A stretch of DNA of 64,000 bases, taken from positions 124,001 through 188,000 of the forward strand of contig JAFXSE010000118.1 in assembly GCA_017525855.1 (NCBI GenBank). Direction: 5' to 3'. Below are positions 34,876 to 44,156 of the stretch, one piece after another (positions within the stretch are counted from its first letter, which is position 1; every line of letters begins with the position of its first letter). Under the pieces are notes generated by a model, which was not told the DNA's origin, searched no databases, and saw only the letters and a list, made by a program, of their open reading frames with translations. This DNA comes from Bacilli bacterium. GTDB lineage: Bacteria > Bacillota > Bacilli > RF39 > UBA660. The position numbers and the translations under genes are program-made.

Positions 34876-36280
34876 AATTATTTACACGTTGTCTTATCAT
34901 TTCCGTTGACTCAGTAATTCTAGAAAAAGTATAACCATTTTCTTTTCCATACTGAATAATTCTTCTTAACGCATCTCTTGTATACCACTTAATATCATGC
35001 ATTAATACCATATTTACTTTATCATGAGAAAGTTGACCAACAACATTATTATAAACAGTATCAGCACTTCTTGCACGTCCTGCATCATCGCTATCAACAT
35101 TCCAATCATAATATTTATATCCACTTGATAATAAACTTTGAGTAAGTGTTGACATAATTCCCACGGAATATCTACGGCTTACAGTATTACTACTTCCACC
35201 AGGAAAACGTACAAGCATACTAGTCTCTCCTGTTATTCTCTTAATTCTATCCTGAACTAATTTTAAATCACTCCAATATGCATCAACTGATCTATAAACA
35301 ACTGCATAATCATGACTTGCTGTATGAATAGCAACAGTATGTCCTTCATCATACTCACGCTTTACAAGTGAATCATCACCTTTATTAGTAATAAAGAATG
35401 TTGCTTTTACACCTTCTTCTTTTAAAATATCTAAAATAACATCAGTAGTACCAGTTTGAGGCCCATCATCAAAAGTTAAATAAATAGTTCCTTTACCATC
35501 AGCCTCTTTTACATAAACCGTCTGTTCAGCTGTAGCAGTATTACCAGCTTTATCGCTTACTTCATACTTAAGAGTATATTTACCAATAACATTAGTATTA
35601 ACCTCTCCACTTATCTTTACAGAAGAATCTAAATCACTATCACAATTATCTACAACACTATAATTCTTTGAAAAACTCTGTCCAACAACAACATATACAA
35701 CACTACTAAGGTTTATTACAGGTTTTTCTTTATCTTTATATATTAATTTACGAGTGACAACAGAAGAATTACCACTACTATCTGAAACAGAATAAACAAT
35801 CGCATCTTCATCTTTTCTTACTTCAATTTTATTTGTTATATCACCATCATAATTATCAAAAGCACGAGCCCCATCATCTTTATATACAGAATTAGGACAC
35901 ACATATGTATTAACATCACCCACTAAAGTTATCTTAGGAGATGAATTATCTACTACCTTTACTTTTCTTATTACAGAAGACTTAAAACCACCAAAAGAAA
36001 CACTATATTTTATCTTATATATACCAATTTTTTTACTATTTACTTTTCCAACTACACTTACCTTATCAGTTAAATCCTTACCAATTATTTTAGCAGTATA
36101 GCCAGGTTCATTAAATTTTTGTTTATAATTTAAAACAATAGTTTCTCCCTTCTTTAATTCTATTTTTGGAAAGAATATAGAATATACAATAGTTATAATT
36201 GATAAAACTAATAAAGAAACTCTAACTATTGTTCTTAAAACACACCAAAACTTATTACTCCCATCACTTACTAAAAGCAT
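34874..36280 (-). CDS. Membrane-anchored polysaccharide deacetylase with Ig-like repeats
   Basis: A 468-residue cell-surface enzyme, probably deacetylating peptidoglycan or another N-acetylated glycan. An N-terminal membrane anchor (residues ~12-33) is followed by three DUF5011/HYR-like beta domains (~40-260; repeated 'GEVNTNVIGKYTLKYEVSDK' type text). The NodB domain (~265-465) has all motifs: MT1 'TFDDGPQ', MT2 'HTASH', MT3 'RFPGGSSN', MT4 'DWNVDSDD' and MT5 'VLMHD'. The active-site Asp-His-His metal triad is intact. It is monocistronic, with its own terminator. Confidence 0.93.
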   Translation of the reverse strand: MLLVSDGSNKFWCVLRTIVRVSLLVLSIITIVYSIFFPKIELKKGETIVLNYKQKFNEPGYTAKIIGKDLTDKVSVVGKVNSKKIGIYKIKYSVSFGGFKSSVIRKVKVVDNSSPKITLVGDVNTYVCPNSVYKDDGARAFDNYDGDITNKIEVRKDEDAIVYSVSDSSGNSSVVTRKLIYKDKEKPVINLSSVVYVVVGQSFSKNYSVVDNCDSDLDSSVKISGEVNTNVIGKYTLKYEVSDKAGNTATAEQTVYVKEADGKGTIYLTFDDGPQTGTTDVILDILKEEGVKATFFITNKGDDSLVKREYDEGHTVAIHTASHDYAVVYRSVDAYWSDLKLVQDRIKRITGETSMLVRFPGGSSNTVSRRYSVGIMSTLTQSLLSSGYKYYDWNVDSDDAGRARSADTVYNNVVGQLSHDKVNMVLMHDIKWYTRDALRRIIQYGKENGYTFSRITESTEMIRQRVNN

Positions 36281-36344
36281 AATACCACCTAATAATATTT
36301 TACATTTATATTATCCCTTTGTAAATAATAAAGTATACGCATTT

Positions 36345-37037
36345 TTAATCTAACTGTCTATTTTTAATAAATTCCCTTAATATTTTAGTAAGAGCTCTTT
36401 TCTCTATTCTAGATACATAACTTCTAGATATTTTTAAAGACTTAGCAATTTGTTTTTGAGTCTGTTCTAAAGTATCAAATAAACCATATCTTCTAATTAA
36501 AATCTCTTTTTCTCTTTCAGTTAAAACATTAAAATACTTTTTCAAAAGAACAATATTATCCTTAAGTGCAATATTTTCAAAGAAATCCTCCTTTTGTGTC
36601 TTTAACACATCTAAAATAGCTATTTCATTACCATCTTTATCATATCCAATTGCATCATTTAAACTTACATTCTTATTATTTTTATTATTTGCCCTAAAAT
36701 ACATTAATATTTCATTTTCAATACAGCGAGCACAATATGTAGTAAGTTTTACATTCTTTGAAATCGAATATGTATCTACACCCTTAATTAATCCAATAGT
36801 TCCAATACTAATAAGATCATCTTGCTCGCCTTCTTTAAAATCAAACTTTTTAACTATATGTGCAACTAATCTTAAATTATGTTCAATTAGTTTATTACGA
36901 GAATTTCTATTTCCTTCTAACATTTCTTTAATATATTTCTCTTCTTCTTCACTTTGTAATGGTTCTGGAAAGACTTGGTTTGAATAACTACCTGTAAAAA
37001 AAAGATGATGAACCATTTCAAACATATGAAAAAACAT
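36345..37037 (-). CDS. sigK: RNA polymerase sporulation sigma factor SigK (pro-form)
   Basis: Late mother-cell sigma factor. The 230-residue protein starts with a short hydrophobic pro-sequence ('FHMFEMVHHLFFTGSYSNQ'), then region 2 with 'RNKLIEHNLRLVAHIVKKF' and 'DDLISIGTIGLIKGVDTYS', 'TYCARCIENEILMYFR', and region 4 'QKQIAKSLKISRSYVSRIEK'. These match SigK more closely than SigE. Here the gene is continuous, with no skin-type insertion. The ATG at 37037 has GAGGTGG upstream. With gerE, gerM and spoIIIAH it supports a sporulating ancestor or organism. Confidence 0.9.
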   Translation of the reverse strand: MFFHMFEMVHHLFFTGSYSNQVFPEPLQSEEEEKYIKEMLEGNRNSRNKLIEHNLRLVAHIVKKFDFKEGEQDDLISIGTIGLIKGVDTYSISKNVKLTTYCARCIENEILMYFRANNKNNKNVSLNDAIGYDKDGNEIAILDVLKTQKEDFFENIALKDNIVLLKKYFNVLTEREKEILIRRYGLFDTLEQTQKQIAKSLKISRSYVSRIEKRALTKILREFIKNRQLD

Positions 37038-37088
37038 ATAAACCACCTCAGTAATTTATATGTCAAAATTAGTCACTTTTTTACAACT

Positions 37089-37634
37089 TTATACTGTCAA
37101 AAGATCCTGTTCTTTAACTTTTAAAGCTTCCTCAATTTTTTTATTATAAGTATTTACTAAATCCTGAATTCTATTTTCTAAACCTTTTAGACTATCTTCA
37201 GAAAGTTCTAATTCTTTAGCATCCTCCAAAGCTTCATGTCTAATATTTCTAATTGTAACCTTACTCTCTTCAGCTAATGCTTTAACTTGTTTAGTAAGTT
37301 CACGTCTTCTTTCTTCTGTTAAAGCAGGTACAATGATTCTAATTGTTTCACCATCATTTGTTGGATTATATCCTAAATTAGAAGCATTAATTGCTTTTTC
37401 AATTGCAGATAAACTACTCTTATCAAAAGGTTTAATTAATAATTGATTACCTTCAGGAACTGATATAATAGCAAGCTGCTTAAGTGGAGTCATAACACCA
37501 TAATATTCAGCTTGTACTCCATCCAAACTAGAAGGATTAGCACGTCCAGCTCTAACAGTTGCCATTTTTTTATCTAAGTTTTCTAGACATTTCTCCATTT
37601 TTTCTTTTGTTTCACTTAATAGTTCATTTTCCAT
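37089..37634 (-). CDS. frr: Ribosome recycling factor
   Basis: Releases ribosomes after termination together with EF-G. The 181 residues (usual ~185) include 'MATVRAGRANPSSLDGVQAE', 'YYGVMTPLKQLA', 'NPTNDGETIRIIVPALTEER' and 'VRNIRHEALEDAK'-type 'TIRNIRHEALEDAKELE'. AAAGGAG precedes ATG. Unusually it is not next to pyrH; rpsB-tsf lie about 3 kb away on the same strand. Confidence 0.97.
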   Translation of the reverse strand: MENELLSETKEKMEKCLENLDKKMATVRAGRANPSSLDGVQAEYYGVMTPLKQLAIISVPEGNQLLIKPFDKSSLSAIEKAINASNLGYNPTNDGETIRIIVPALTEERRRELTKQVKALAEESKVTIRNIRHEALEDAKELELSEDSLKGLENRIQDLVNTYNKKIEEALKVKEQDLLTV

Positions 37635-37747
37635 TTAAATTCTCCTTTTTAATTAATTTTACTATAAACTTCAACCTAAAACAAGTAGTAGTTTCTAACT
37701 TGAACAAATTTATATAATATGATATTTTTAATAAGAAAGGATGGTTT

Positions 37748-38332
37748 ATGAAAAAGAAATTTAGTTTAATTTTTATTATTTTATTATCATGCTTTATTTT
37801 AACAGGATGTAATAGAAAGGATGATGGCTTGTTGAGTGGAAAAATTAATGCTGAAATAACAATAAAAGATTATGGTGTTATCAAACTCGAATTGGATGCT
37901 GATACAGCACCTATTACAGTTACTAACTTTGTAAACTTAGCAAACAATAAGTTTTACGATGGTCTTACATTCCATAGAATCATAAAAGGTTTTATGATTC
38001 AAGGAGGAGATCCAGAAGGAAATGGAACTGGAGGAAGTTCTAAAACTATTAGAGGTGAATTTGAAAATAATGGTGTAAAAAACAATATTAAACATATAAG
38101 AGGAGTTATTTCAATGGCCAGAAGCCAAGCAAATGATAGTGCCTCAAGTCAATTCTTTATAGTTCAAGAAGATAGTAACTATTTAGATGGACAATATGCA
38201 GGTTTTGGTCATGTAACAAGTGGCATGGAAATTGTAGATAAAATATGTGATGATGTAAAAACAGAAGATAATAATGGCACAGTATTAAAAGAAAACCAAC
38301 CAATAATAGAAAAAATTAGAATTATAAAATAA
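37748..38332 (+). CDS. Lipoprotein peptidyl-prolyl cis-trans isomerase (cyclophilin)
   Basis: A 194-residue cyclophilin anchored outside the membrane. The signal peptide ends in lipobox 'ILTGC' (Cys at 21). The cyclophilin domain has 'TVTNFVNLANNKFYDGLTFH', 'IIKGFMIQGGDPEGNGTGG', 'ISMARSQANDSASSQFFI' and 'YAGFGHVTSGMEIVDKI', including the catalytic Arg and the FFI motif. It probably assists folding of exported proteins. It is one of few plus-strand genes, divergent from frr, and ends in a bidirectional terminator. Confidence 0.93.
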   Translation: MKKKFSLIFIILLSCFILTGCNRKDDGLLSGKINAEITIKDYGVIKLELDADTAPITVTNFVNLANNKFYDGLTFHRIIKGFMIQGGDPEGNGTGGSSKTIRGEFENNGVKNNIKHIRGVISMARSQANDSASSQFFIVQEDSNYLDGQYAGFGHVTSGMEIVDKICDDVKTEDNNGTVLKENQPIIEKIRIIK

Positions 38333-38359
38333 AAAAGCGTTTCAAATGAAACGTTTTTA
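38331..38359. terminator. Bidirectional terminator after the cyclophilin gene
   Basis: Stem CGTTTC (38338-38343) / GAAACG (38348-38353) extended by A-T pairs, with an AAAT loop and T-runs on both strands. It serves the convergent cyclophilin and unknown membrane-protein genes. Confidence 0.8.
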
Positions 38360-39190
38360 TTTTACTAATTCAACACTCTCAAAAACATAATTAGAAGTAT
38401 CACTATCATACTTAAAACTATATTTATACTGATTTAAATCATCCTTACTTTTATTAATATCAAAATCTTTTTTATCTACATCTTTTAACTTATCACTTAA
38501 ATTATTAGAACCATCTATCTTTTTGTATACACCATCACCATTAACAAAAGCAACTACTTCATATATATAAATATAATTATTATTCTGAACAGCCTTTAAA
38601 GTAGTATAAACTACCTCAATATCATTTGTTAAACTACAACTATCATCAGACATAGTATATTCTCTATTCTCTACATTATAATTAAATACAGGACAATTAC
38701 CAACTTCCTTATCAGTTGGAATAACTACTTCATAGTTTTTACCAAATAAATTAATACGTGCTTTTTCTAATTCCTCAATAGATACAGAACTAGAAAAACT
38801 ACTCTTATTTCTATAAGCTTCCTTTAATAATAGATTTTCCAAATATGAAGAATCTAAATTCTCTGCCTTTGTCTTATCTTCAAGATATAACGTTCTCTCA
38901 CTAATAGATCCATCTTTAAAATGAATACCCCTCATTAATTTTTCTACATCATAACTATTAACACTTAATTCCTTATCTTTTGAAGTGTTACTTTCTTTTT
39001 TATCTTCTTTTTTAGAATTACTTTGTTTTGAATCATTTTCTTTTAAATAATAATTATTATAACAATAAAAGCCCCCAACCCCAACTAAAACTCCTATAAG
39101 AAAACCAATAGAAACCCTTAACCAAACTCTTTTCTTTTTAGGTTTAAGTCTTGGTGCTCCAACTGTAACTTCATCTTTTCCTCTAGCCAT
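38357..39190 (-). CDS. Single-pass membrane protein of unknown function
   Basis: A 277-residue protein with a basic cytoplasmic N-terminus ('RLKPKKKRVWLRVS'), one membrane segment (~residues 25-44, 'IGFLIGVLVGVGGFYCYNNY'), a Lys/Ser/Asn-rich linker and an extracytoplasmic domain from ~75. Three Cys in the outer domain might pair. I do not recognise the family. The start at 39190 has GGAGG 5 bases upstream. It lies downstream of the LRR gene, in the same direction but with a terminator between. Confidence 0.75.
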   Translation of the reverse strand: MARGKDEVTVGAPRLKPKKKRVWLRVSIGFLIGVLVGVGGFYCYNNYYLKENDSKQSNSKKEDKKESNTSKDKELSVNSYDVEKLMRGIHFKDGSISERTLYLEDKTKAENLDSSYLENLLLKEAYRNKSSFSSSVSIEELEKARINLFGKNYEVVIPTDKEVGNCPVFNYNVENREYTMSDDSCSLTNDIEVVYTTLKAVQNNNYIYIYEVVAFVNGDGVYKKIDGSNNLSDKLKDVDKKDFDINKSKDDLNQYKYSFKYDSDTSNYVFESVELVK

Positions 39191-39227
39191 AACTACCTCC
39201 ATCTTATATTCCTATTATATAACAATA

Positions 39228-39252
39228 AGAAAAAAAAACAAGAATTTTCTTG
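39228..39252 (-). terminator. Terminator of the LRR-like gene
   Basis: Minus-strand stem CAAGAA / TTCTTG (39252-39247 and 39244-39239) followed by nine T. Confidence 0.75.
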
Positions 39253-39271
39253 CTTTTAATACCATCAGACT

Positions 39272-40681
39272 TTAACTAATTTTTCTTAAAACGAGTGGAC
39301 TCTTTTTCACAGAACAATCAAATTCTTCAATAGGCTTAACTTTTCCTAACTCATCTATCATCATATTATTTCCAAAAGAACCATAAGTTAAAAACTCTAA
39401 ACTATCTAAATCTACACTCTCTAAAGATGTATACTTATTTCTAATAAAGAAAACTCCTGTATTCTTTAATTTTGGCATTCTTAAAGTATTTATAAAACTA
39501 TTATTAGGTATAAAATAATCACCACAAACTTCAACATTAGGAAGATTTAACTCTTCCATATTATAATTCCAAAATAAGAAGTTATCACCAATCTTTTTAA
39601 CATTAGGTAAGTATAAACTGCGAAGTTCCATATTATACTTTAAAAAATCATTATCTATCTCTTCCAAATTAGGATTATAATAACCAACTATTTGATTAGT
39701 CTTATCAATAACAACAACTAAGTTATTGCCATTCTTTAAAGTAATATAAATTGTTCTTTCTAAGGTATTATTATCCTTAGTAACAGATATTTTATCTATA
39801 TCACAAAACCCATCAACAAAGCTATCATGAATTCTCTCATCATAAGTTCTAATACATTTATTCTCAAGATCTAAAATAAAATAATCCATTACGATATATT
39901 TTTCTTTCTCTTGATATTTATCAACTACATTATTATTATCAATTATTGTATTATAAGGTCCATATCCAATACCATTAATAAACATATTATACTGATAGAA
40001 TTTTTTATCATTTGCTTTTAAATAATTAAGCATTTGAAAATCAGTAATATAATTATCACAAATATTTAATCCATATTGAGCTTCAAAACTCTTAGTTAAA
40101 CCAGGATTAATATTTTCTAAATTACTATCAAATGTATTATCAGCATATTTAACATTAGTATTATACCTATTCTTAATAGATATAATATTTACATCCCCCT
40201 TAGTAAACTGAATACTAATAACACTAGTACCATATTTATCATCACGTGTAGGAATAGCCTCTCTTTTTATATCATCTACATTCTTTTTAACAGCAAAGAA
40301 AACATGATGAGTTTCAAGTCTACCACCTCTAAAAGTACATATTAATTCATCTGGTCTATAATACTTTCTAAACTTTTCAATATCTTCTTCACTCTTACAC
40401 AGATATATTCTATATCCAGCCTCATCCATTAATTCTTCAACTGTCTTATTAGACTCTTTAAAAAATATCTCTCTCCCAAATAAACTATGAATAAATACAT
40501 TAAAATCATTAAGTTTTTTATTCATTACCAAATTAGAATATAATAATTTAGAAAAAGAAAAATTCTCTGATAATAACTTATATAAAAGCCCTTCTCTTTC
40601 TAATATAGTAGGAAAAGCACTCTTACAATAATGCATCATATCTTCTCCATACTTATTTTTTATCATCTTCAACTCTCTCAT
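39272..40681 (-). CDS. Protein with C-terminal leucine-rich repeats
   Basis: A 469-residue cytoplasmic protein. The first ~330 residues are mixed alpha/beta and unfamiliar. The last ~110 contain BspA/LRR_5-type repeats: 'NMELRSLYLPNVKKIGDNFL', 'NMEELNLPNVEVCGDYFI', 'FINTLRMPKLKNTGVFFI' and 'SLESVDLDSLEFLTYGSF', one unit per ~23 residues. There is no signal peptide, so unlike most BspA proteins it should be intracellular. The ATG at 40681 follows AGGGGTG. The role is unknown. Confidence 0.8.
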   Translation of the reverse strand: MRELKMIKNKYGEDMMHYCKSAFPTILEREGLLYKLLSENFSFSKLLYSNLVMNKKLNDFNVFIHSLFGREIFFKESNKTVEELMDEAGYRIYLCKSEEDIEKFRKYYRPDELICTFRGGRLETHHVFFAVKKNVDDIKREAIPTRDDKYGTSVISIQFTKGDVNIISIKNRYNTNVKYADNTFDSNLENINPGLTKSFEAQYGLNICDNYITDFQMLNYLKANDKKFYQYNMFINGIGYGPYNTIIDNNNVVDKYQEKEKYIVMDYFILDLENKCIRTYDERIHDSFVDGFCDIDKISVTKDNNTLERTIYITLKNGNNLVVVIDKTNQIVGYYNPNLEEIDNDFLKYNMELRSLYLPNVKKIGDNFLFWNYNMEELNLPNVEVCGDYFIPNNSFINTLRMPKLKNTGVFFIRNKYTSLESVDLDSLEFLTYGSFGNNMMIDELGKVKPIEEFDCSVKKSPLVLRKIS

Positions 40682-40757
40682 CACTAAACACCCCTGCTTT
40701 ATTAATGGAACCCATCTACAAATGCATGCATATTATACACCATTTTCAAAAAAAAAG

Positions 40758-40782
40758 CAAGAAAAAAGAACCATTAAGGTTC
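40758..40782 (-). terminator. Terminator of rpsB-tsf
   Basis: Minus-strand stem GAACC / GGTTC (40782-40778 and 40772-40768) followed by TTTTTTCTT, just after tsf. Confidence 0.75.
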
Positions 40783-40790
40783 AATTTTAA

Positions 40791-41669
40791 CTAAGCTGCA
40801 TTTACTTGACTCATTACTTCTTCAGCAAAGTTCTCTTCTTTTTTCTCTATTCCTTCGCCAACTTCATATCTTACAAATTTAATGATTTCTCCACCATTAT
40901 TTTTAACATATGTATTAACATTAACACTAGAATCCTTAATAAATTCTTGTTCACTTAAACAAATTTCTTTATAGTATTTATTAATTCTACCATTAACCAT
41001 CTTTTCAGCAATATCAGCAGGTTTTCCTTCATTCATAACTTGTTCTTTAATTACTGATTTTTCATGTTCTAACATTTCTTCTGGAACATCTTCCTTATTT
41101 AAGCAAACAGGATTCATTGCAGCAATATGCATAGCAACATCTCTAGCAACATCTCTATCTGCACCCTTTAAAACAACAACTGAAGTAATCTTACCACCCA
41201 TATGAGAGTAAATTCCAAATACTTCGTCATCATTCTTAGTAATCTTTTCAAAACGTCTTAAAGAAATCTTTTCTCCTATTGTTGCTGTTGCTTCAATAAT
41301 TCTTTCAGCAACAGTTTTACCATCCCCTAATTTAACTTCACGAGCCTCATCAAGTGTATTACAACTATTAAATAATAAAGCACCTCTTAATTCAGTTAAT
41401 AGATCTTTAAACTTATCATTTTGAGTTACAAAGTCAGTTTCACAATTTACTTCAAAAATTATCGCATCATTATCATTAGCTGCACCAACAGTTAATCCCT
41501 CAGATGCTATTCTTCCTTCTTTTTTAGCTGCTTTAGCAATACCCTTTTCTCTTAGCCAATCAATTGACTTATCCATATCACCACTACAAGCCTCTAATGC
41601 TTTCTTACAATCAAGCATTCCAGCACCAGTACGTTCTCTTAACTCTTTTACATCACTAGCTTTAAACAT
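40791..41669 (-). CDS. tsf: Elongation factor Ts
   Basis: Nucleotide exchange factor for EF-Tu. The 292 residues start with the UBA-like 'VKELRERTGAGMLDCKKALE', followed by 'WLREKGIAKAAKKEGRIASE' and 'VEVNCETDFVTQNDKF'-type 'IFEVNCETDFVTQNDKFKDL'. The two-part core domain ends 'VNVNTYVKNNGGEIIKFVRY'. AAGGAG lies 6 bases before ATG. It follows rpsB by 16 bases, the usual pairing. Confidence 0.97.
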   Translation of the reverse strand: MFKASDVKELRERTGAGMLDCKKALEACSGDMDKSIDWLREKGIAKAAKKEGRIASEGLTVGAANDNDAIIFEVNCETDFVTQNDKFKDLLTELRGALLFNSCNTLDEAREVKLGDGKTVAERIIEATATIGEKISLRRFEKITKNDDEVFGIYSHMGGKITSVVVLKGADRDVARDVAMHIAAMNPVCLNKEDVPEEMLEHEKSVIKEQVMNEGKPADIAEKMVNGRINKYYKEICLSEQEFIKDSSVNVNTYVKNNGGEIIKFVRYEVGEGIEKKEENFAEEVMSQVNAA

Positions 41670-41685
41670 ATTAATCTCCTTATAA

Positions 41686-42663
41686 TTATTTTTCTAATGC
41701 TTCAATTATTTCAGCTTTCTTCATTGTAGAATATCCTTTAATACCAGCCTCTTTAGCCTTTGCTTTTAAATCAGCTAATGTTAAAGCATTTAAATCTTCC
41801 TTAACTACTTCTTTTTCTTTAACTTTTTTATCTTCTTTTTTATCTTCTTTTACTACCTTTTTAGTTTCTTTCTTTTCTTCTTTTACTTCTGATTTAACTT
41901 CAGATACTTCCTTTTCTTCAACTTTACCAGCTTTCTTATTACCAGCCTTATCCTCTTCTGAAATATAATCAATAACTTCATTACCATTTACTTCAGCAAT
42001 AGCATTAGTTAAAACACCAATAACAAGTTTAACAGCTCTAACAGCATCATCATTACCAGGAATAACATAATCAACTAAATCAGGATCACAGTTAGTATCT
42101 ACAACACCAAACACAGGTATTCCTAAAATATGTGCTTCTTTAATTGCATTTTCTTCCTTACGAGGATCAACAATAACCAAAGCTTGTGGTAACTTCTTCA
42201 TTTCACGAATACCACGTAAATTCTTATTTAACTTTTCATATTCTTTTTTAATTTGAATAACTTCTTTTTTAGGTAAAAGATTGAATGTACCATCACTTTC
42301 CATTTTGTCAATTTCATCCATTCTACGAACTCTTGAACGAATTGTTTTAAAATTAGTAAGTGTACCACCTAACCATCTTTCAGTAATAAAATAATTATCA
42401 GTTCTTAAAGCAGATTCTTCAGCTGCTTCTTGAGCTTGTTTCTTAGTTCCAACAAATAGAACTTTTCCACCTTCTTCAGCAATTTTTTTCATTGCTTCAT
42501 AAGCTTCTTCTAACTTCTTTACTGTTTTAGTTAAATCTATAATGTAAATATCATCTCTTGCAGTATAGATGTACTCCTTCATTTTTGGATTCCATCTTCT
42601 TCTTTGATGTCCAAAATGAACACCAGCTTCTAATAAATAATTCATTGATACAATTGTACTCAT
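41686..42663 (-). CDS. rpsB: Ribosomal protein S2 with C-terminal SAP/Rho_N-like extension
   Basis: Small-subunit protein S2. Residues 1-~235 are canonical: '[20 protein letters not shown]', '[20 protein letters not shown]', '[20 protein letters not shown]' and '[20 protein letters not shown]'. The protein is 325 residues, ~75 more than usual. After a Lys/Glu-rich linker (~240-290) it ends in '[20 protein letters not shown]' and '[15 protein letters not shown]', a small helical nucleic-acid-binding unit of the SAP/Rho_N/HeH type. L20 in this window has the same kind of tail. A structured leader lies upstream. Confidence 0.97.
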   Translation of the reverse strand: MSTIVSMNYLLEAGVHFGHQRRRWNPKMKEYIYTARDDIYIIDLTKTVKKLEEAYEAMKKIAEEGGKVLFVGTKKQAQEAAEESALRTDNYFITERWLGGTLTNFKTIRSRVRRMDEIDKMESDGTFNLLPKKEVIQIKKEYEKLNKNLRGIREMKKLPQALVIVDPRKEENAIKEAHILGIPVFGVVDTNCDPDLVDYVIPGNDDAVRAVKLVIGVLTNAIAEVNGNEVIDYISEEDKAGNKKAGKVEEKEVSEVKSEVKEEKKETKKVVKEDKKEDKKVKEKEVVKEDLNALTLADLKAKAKEAGIKGYSTMKKAEIIEALEK

Positions 42664-42690
42664 ATTTTTTCTCCTTTTGTTTTAATTCTT

Positions 42691-42748
42691 CTATAAGTCT
42701 TGAATCTTACCACCACTTAGGCACTAGGCAAGAAAATATAACTTATAT
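42691..42748 (-). ncRNA. Possible autoregulatory leader of rpsB
   Basis: The 95 bases between rplT and rpsB fold on the minus strand into two stacked helices: outer TATAAGT / ACTTATA and inner TCTTGCC / GGTAAGA (42733-42727 with 42711-42705, one G-T). The terminal loop TAGTGCCTAAGTGGT separates the inner arms. No T-run follows, so it is not a terminator. A leader that binds free S2 is the likely role, since r-protein operons are often controlled this way; I cannot match it to a named family. Confidence 0.4.
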
Positions 42749-42758
42749 GTCTATTTTT

Positions 42759-43376
42759 TTATTTGTTTAAAGCTTCAATAATTTCAGCTTTCTTTAATCC
42801 AGTTACTGAAATACCTTTTTCTTTAGCAACTTCTTTTAATTCAGCTACAGTCATCTTACTATAATCAACTGTTTCTTTCTTAGTCTCTTTTTTAGACTCC
42901 TTCTTTTCCTCTTTTACTTCTTCTTTTACTACCTTTTTTTCTTCCTTCTTTGCAGTTTTTTTAGAAGCACCTTTTACTGTAACCTCAGTTGTATTTTCAA
43001 CTTTACTAGCAACAACCTTACCATCTAGTCCTTTTTTTGCAACACTAACTAATTCACTAAATGCTTTAGGATCATTTATAGCAATTTCAGATAACATCTT
43101 ACGATTTACTTCAACTCCTGCTTTTGAAAGACCATTAATAAATCTTGAATAACTAATTTCATTTTCACGACATGCAGCATTAATTCTAGTAATCCATAGT
43201 TTTCTAAAATCTCTCTTCTTTTGTTTTCTATCTCTAAAAGCATATTGACCAGAATGCATTAATTGTTCTTTTGCTGATTTATATAATCTATGCTTACTAC
43301 CAAAATAACCTTTAGCAGCTTTTAACACTTTTTTATGACGAGCTTTAGTAACAGCTCCATTTTTTACTCTTGCCAT
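42759..43376 (-). CDS. rplT: Ribosomal protein L20 with C-terminal SAP/Rho_N-like extension
   Basis: Large-subunit assembly protein L20. Residues 1-~118 are canonical: '[20 protein letters not shown]', '[20 protein letters not shown]' and '[20 protein letters not shown]'. The protein is 205 residues where ~118 is usual. The extra 85 residues are a Lys/Glu-rich linker and a final unit '[20 protein letters not shown]' then '[11 protein letters not shown]', matching the S2 tail in this window. GAGGAGGAA precedes ATG. It is the third gene of infC-rpmI-rplT. Confidence 0.97.
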   Translation of the reverse strand: MARVKNGAVTKARHKKVLKAAKGYFGSKHRLYKSAKEQLMHSGQYAFRDRKQKKRDFRKLWITRINAACRENEISYSRFINGLSKAGVEVNRKMLSEIAINDPKAFSELVSVAKKGLDGKVVASKVENTTEVTVKGASKKTAKKEEKKVVKEEVKEEKKESKKETKKETVDYSKMTVAELKEVAKEKGISVTGLKKAEIIEALNK

Positions 43377-43401
43377 TTTTCTTCCTCCTCTTAATTTACT
43401 A

Positions 43402-43590
43402 TTAGATTAAGTTCTTTAATCTATTATGATCAGCTTTACTTAATTCATTACCTTTTCTATTTTTTCTATTAAATTTAGATGATTTACTTCCAGTATTATG
43501 ACGACTTCCTGGGCAATAAATCTTTACTTTACCACTTTTTCTAACTTTTAGAACTTTACTTGTTCCTTTATGTGTTTTAATTTTTGGCAT
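43402..43590 (-). CDS. rpmI: Ribosomal protein L35
   Basis: A 62-residue basic large-subunit protein of the usual size. It begins '[20 protein letters not shown]' and has '[20 protein letters not shown]'. AGGAGGAA lies before ATG. It lies between infC (15 bases) and rplT (25 bases). Confidence 0.95.
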   Translation of the reverse strand: MPKIKTHKGTSKVLKVRKSGKVKIYCPGSRHNTGSKSSKFNRKNRKGNELSKADHNRLKNLI

Positions 43591-43604
43591 AACTATTCCT
43601 CCTA

Positions 43605-44138
43605 TTATTTTTTATCTTTTTTTGGTACTAGTAGCATTGTCATCTGTCTACCATCTAGTTTTGGCTTTTCTTGTACATCTGCGTAATCTTCAAGTTTTGA
43701 AGCAAAACGATTAAGTACTTCTTCACCAAGTTCAGTATGAGCCATCTGACGTCCTTTAAATCGCACAGAAACTTTTATTCTGTCACCCTTTTCTAGGTAT
43801 TTAATGACATTACGAAGTTTTGTTTCAAAGTCACCTACATCAATTGTTGGAGATAAACGATATTCTTTAAGTTGTGACATATTAGCCTTTTGCTTCTTTA
43901 ATGATTCCTTTTGCCTTTTTTGTTTTTCATAACGGTATTTATTATAATCCATTATTTTACAAACTGGCGGATTAGCATTTGGGCTAATAAGCACCAAATC
44001 ATATGATGCATAACTTGCGAGTGTCAAAGCATCACTTAAACTCTTTACTCCTAACTGTTCACCCTTAGGTCCAACTACTAAAACTTCACGAGCTCTGATC
44101 TGTTCATTAATTAACAAATCATTTTTACTGTTTGCGAT
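43605..44138 (-). CDS. infC: Translation initiation factor IF-3
   Basis: IF-3 checks start codons and keeps ribosomal subunits apart. The protein has about 177 residues. The N-terminal domain has 'LLINEQIRAREVLVVGPKGE', the linker 'NPPVCKIMDYNKYRYEKQKR', and the C-terminal domain 'KVSVRFKGRQMAHTELGEEV' and 'DGRQMTMLLVPK'. I place the start at an ATC codon (44138-44136): the only nearby ATG (44153) is part of ATGGAGGTG, the ribosome binding site itself, and the ATC lies 8 bases after GGAGG. Rare ATT/ATC starts are typical of infC and allow self-control. If ATG is used, add five residues. Confidence 0.93.
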   Translation of the reverse strand: MANSKNDLLINEQIRAREVLVVGPKGEQLGVKSLSDALTLASYASYDLVLISPNANPPVCKIMDYNKYRYEKQKRQKESLKKQKANMSQLKEYRLSPTIDVGDFETKLRNVIKYLEKGDRIKVSVRFKGRQMAHTELGEEVLNRFASKLEDYADVQEKPKLDGRQMTMLLVPKKDKK

Positions 44139-44156
44139 AACTAACACCTCCATAAA

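Noticed and set aside
41686..43376. S2 and L20 tails as separate genes joined by missed stop codons
   Set aside because: Both extensions are continuous in frame, follow similar linkers and end in the same small domain, so they look like genuine parts of the proteins.
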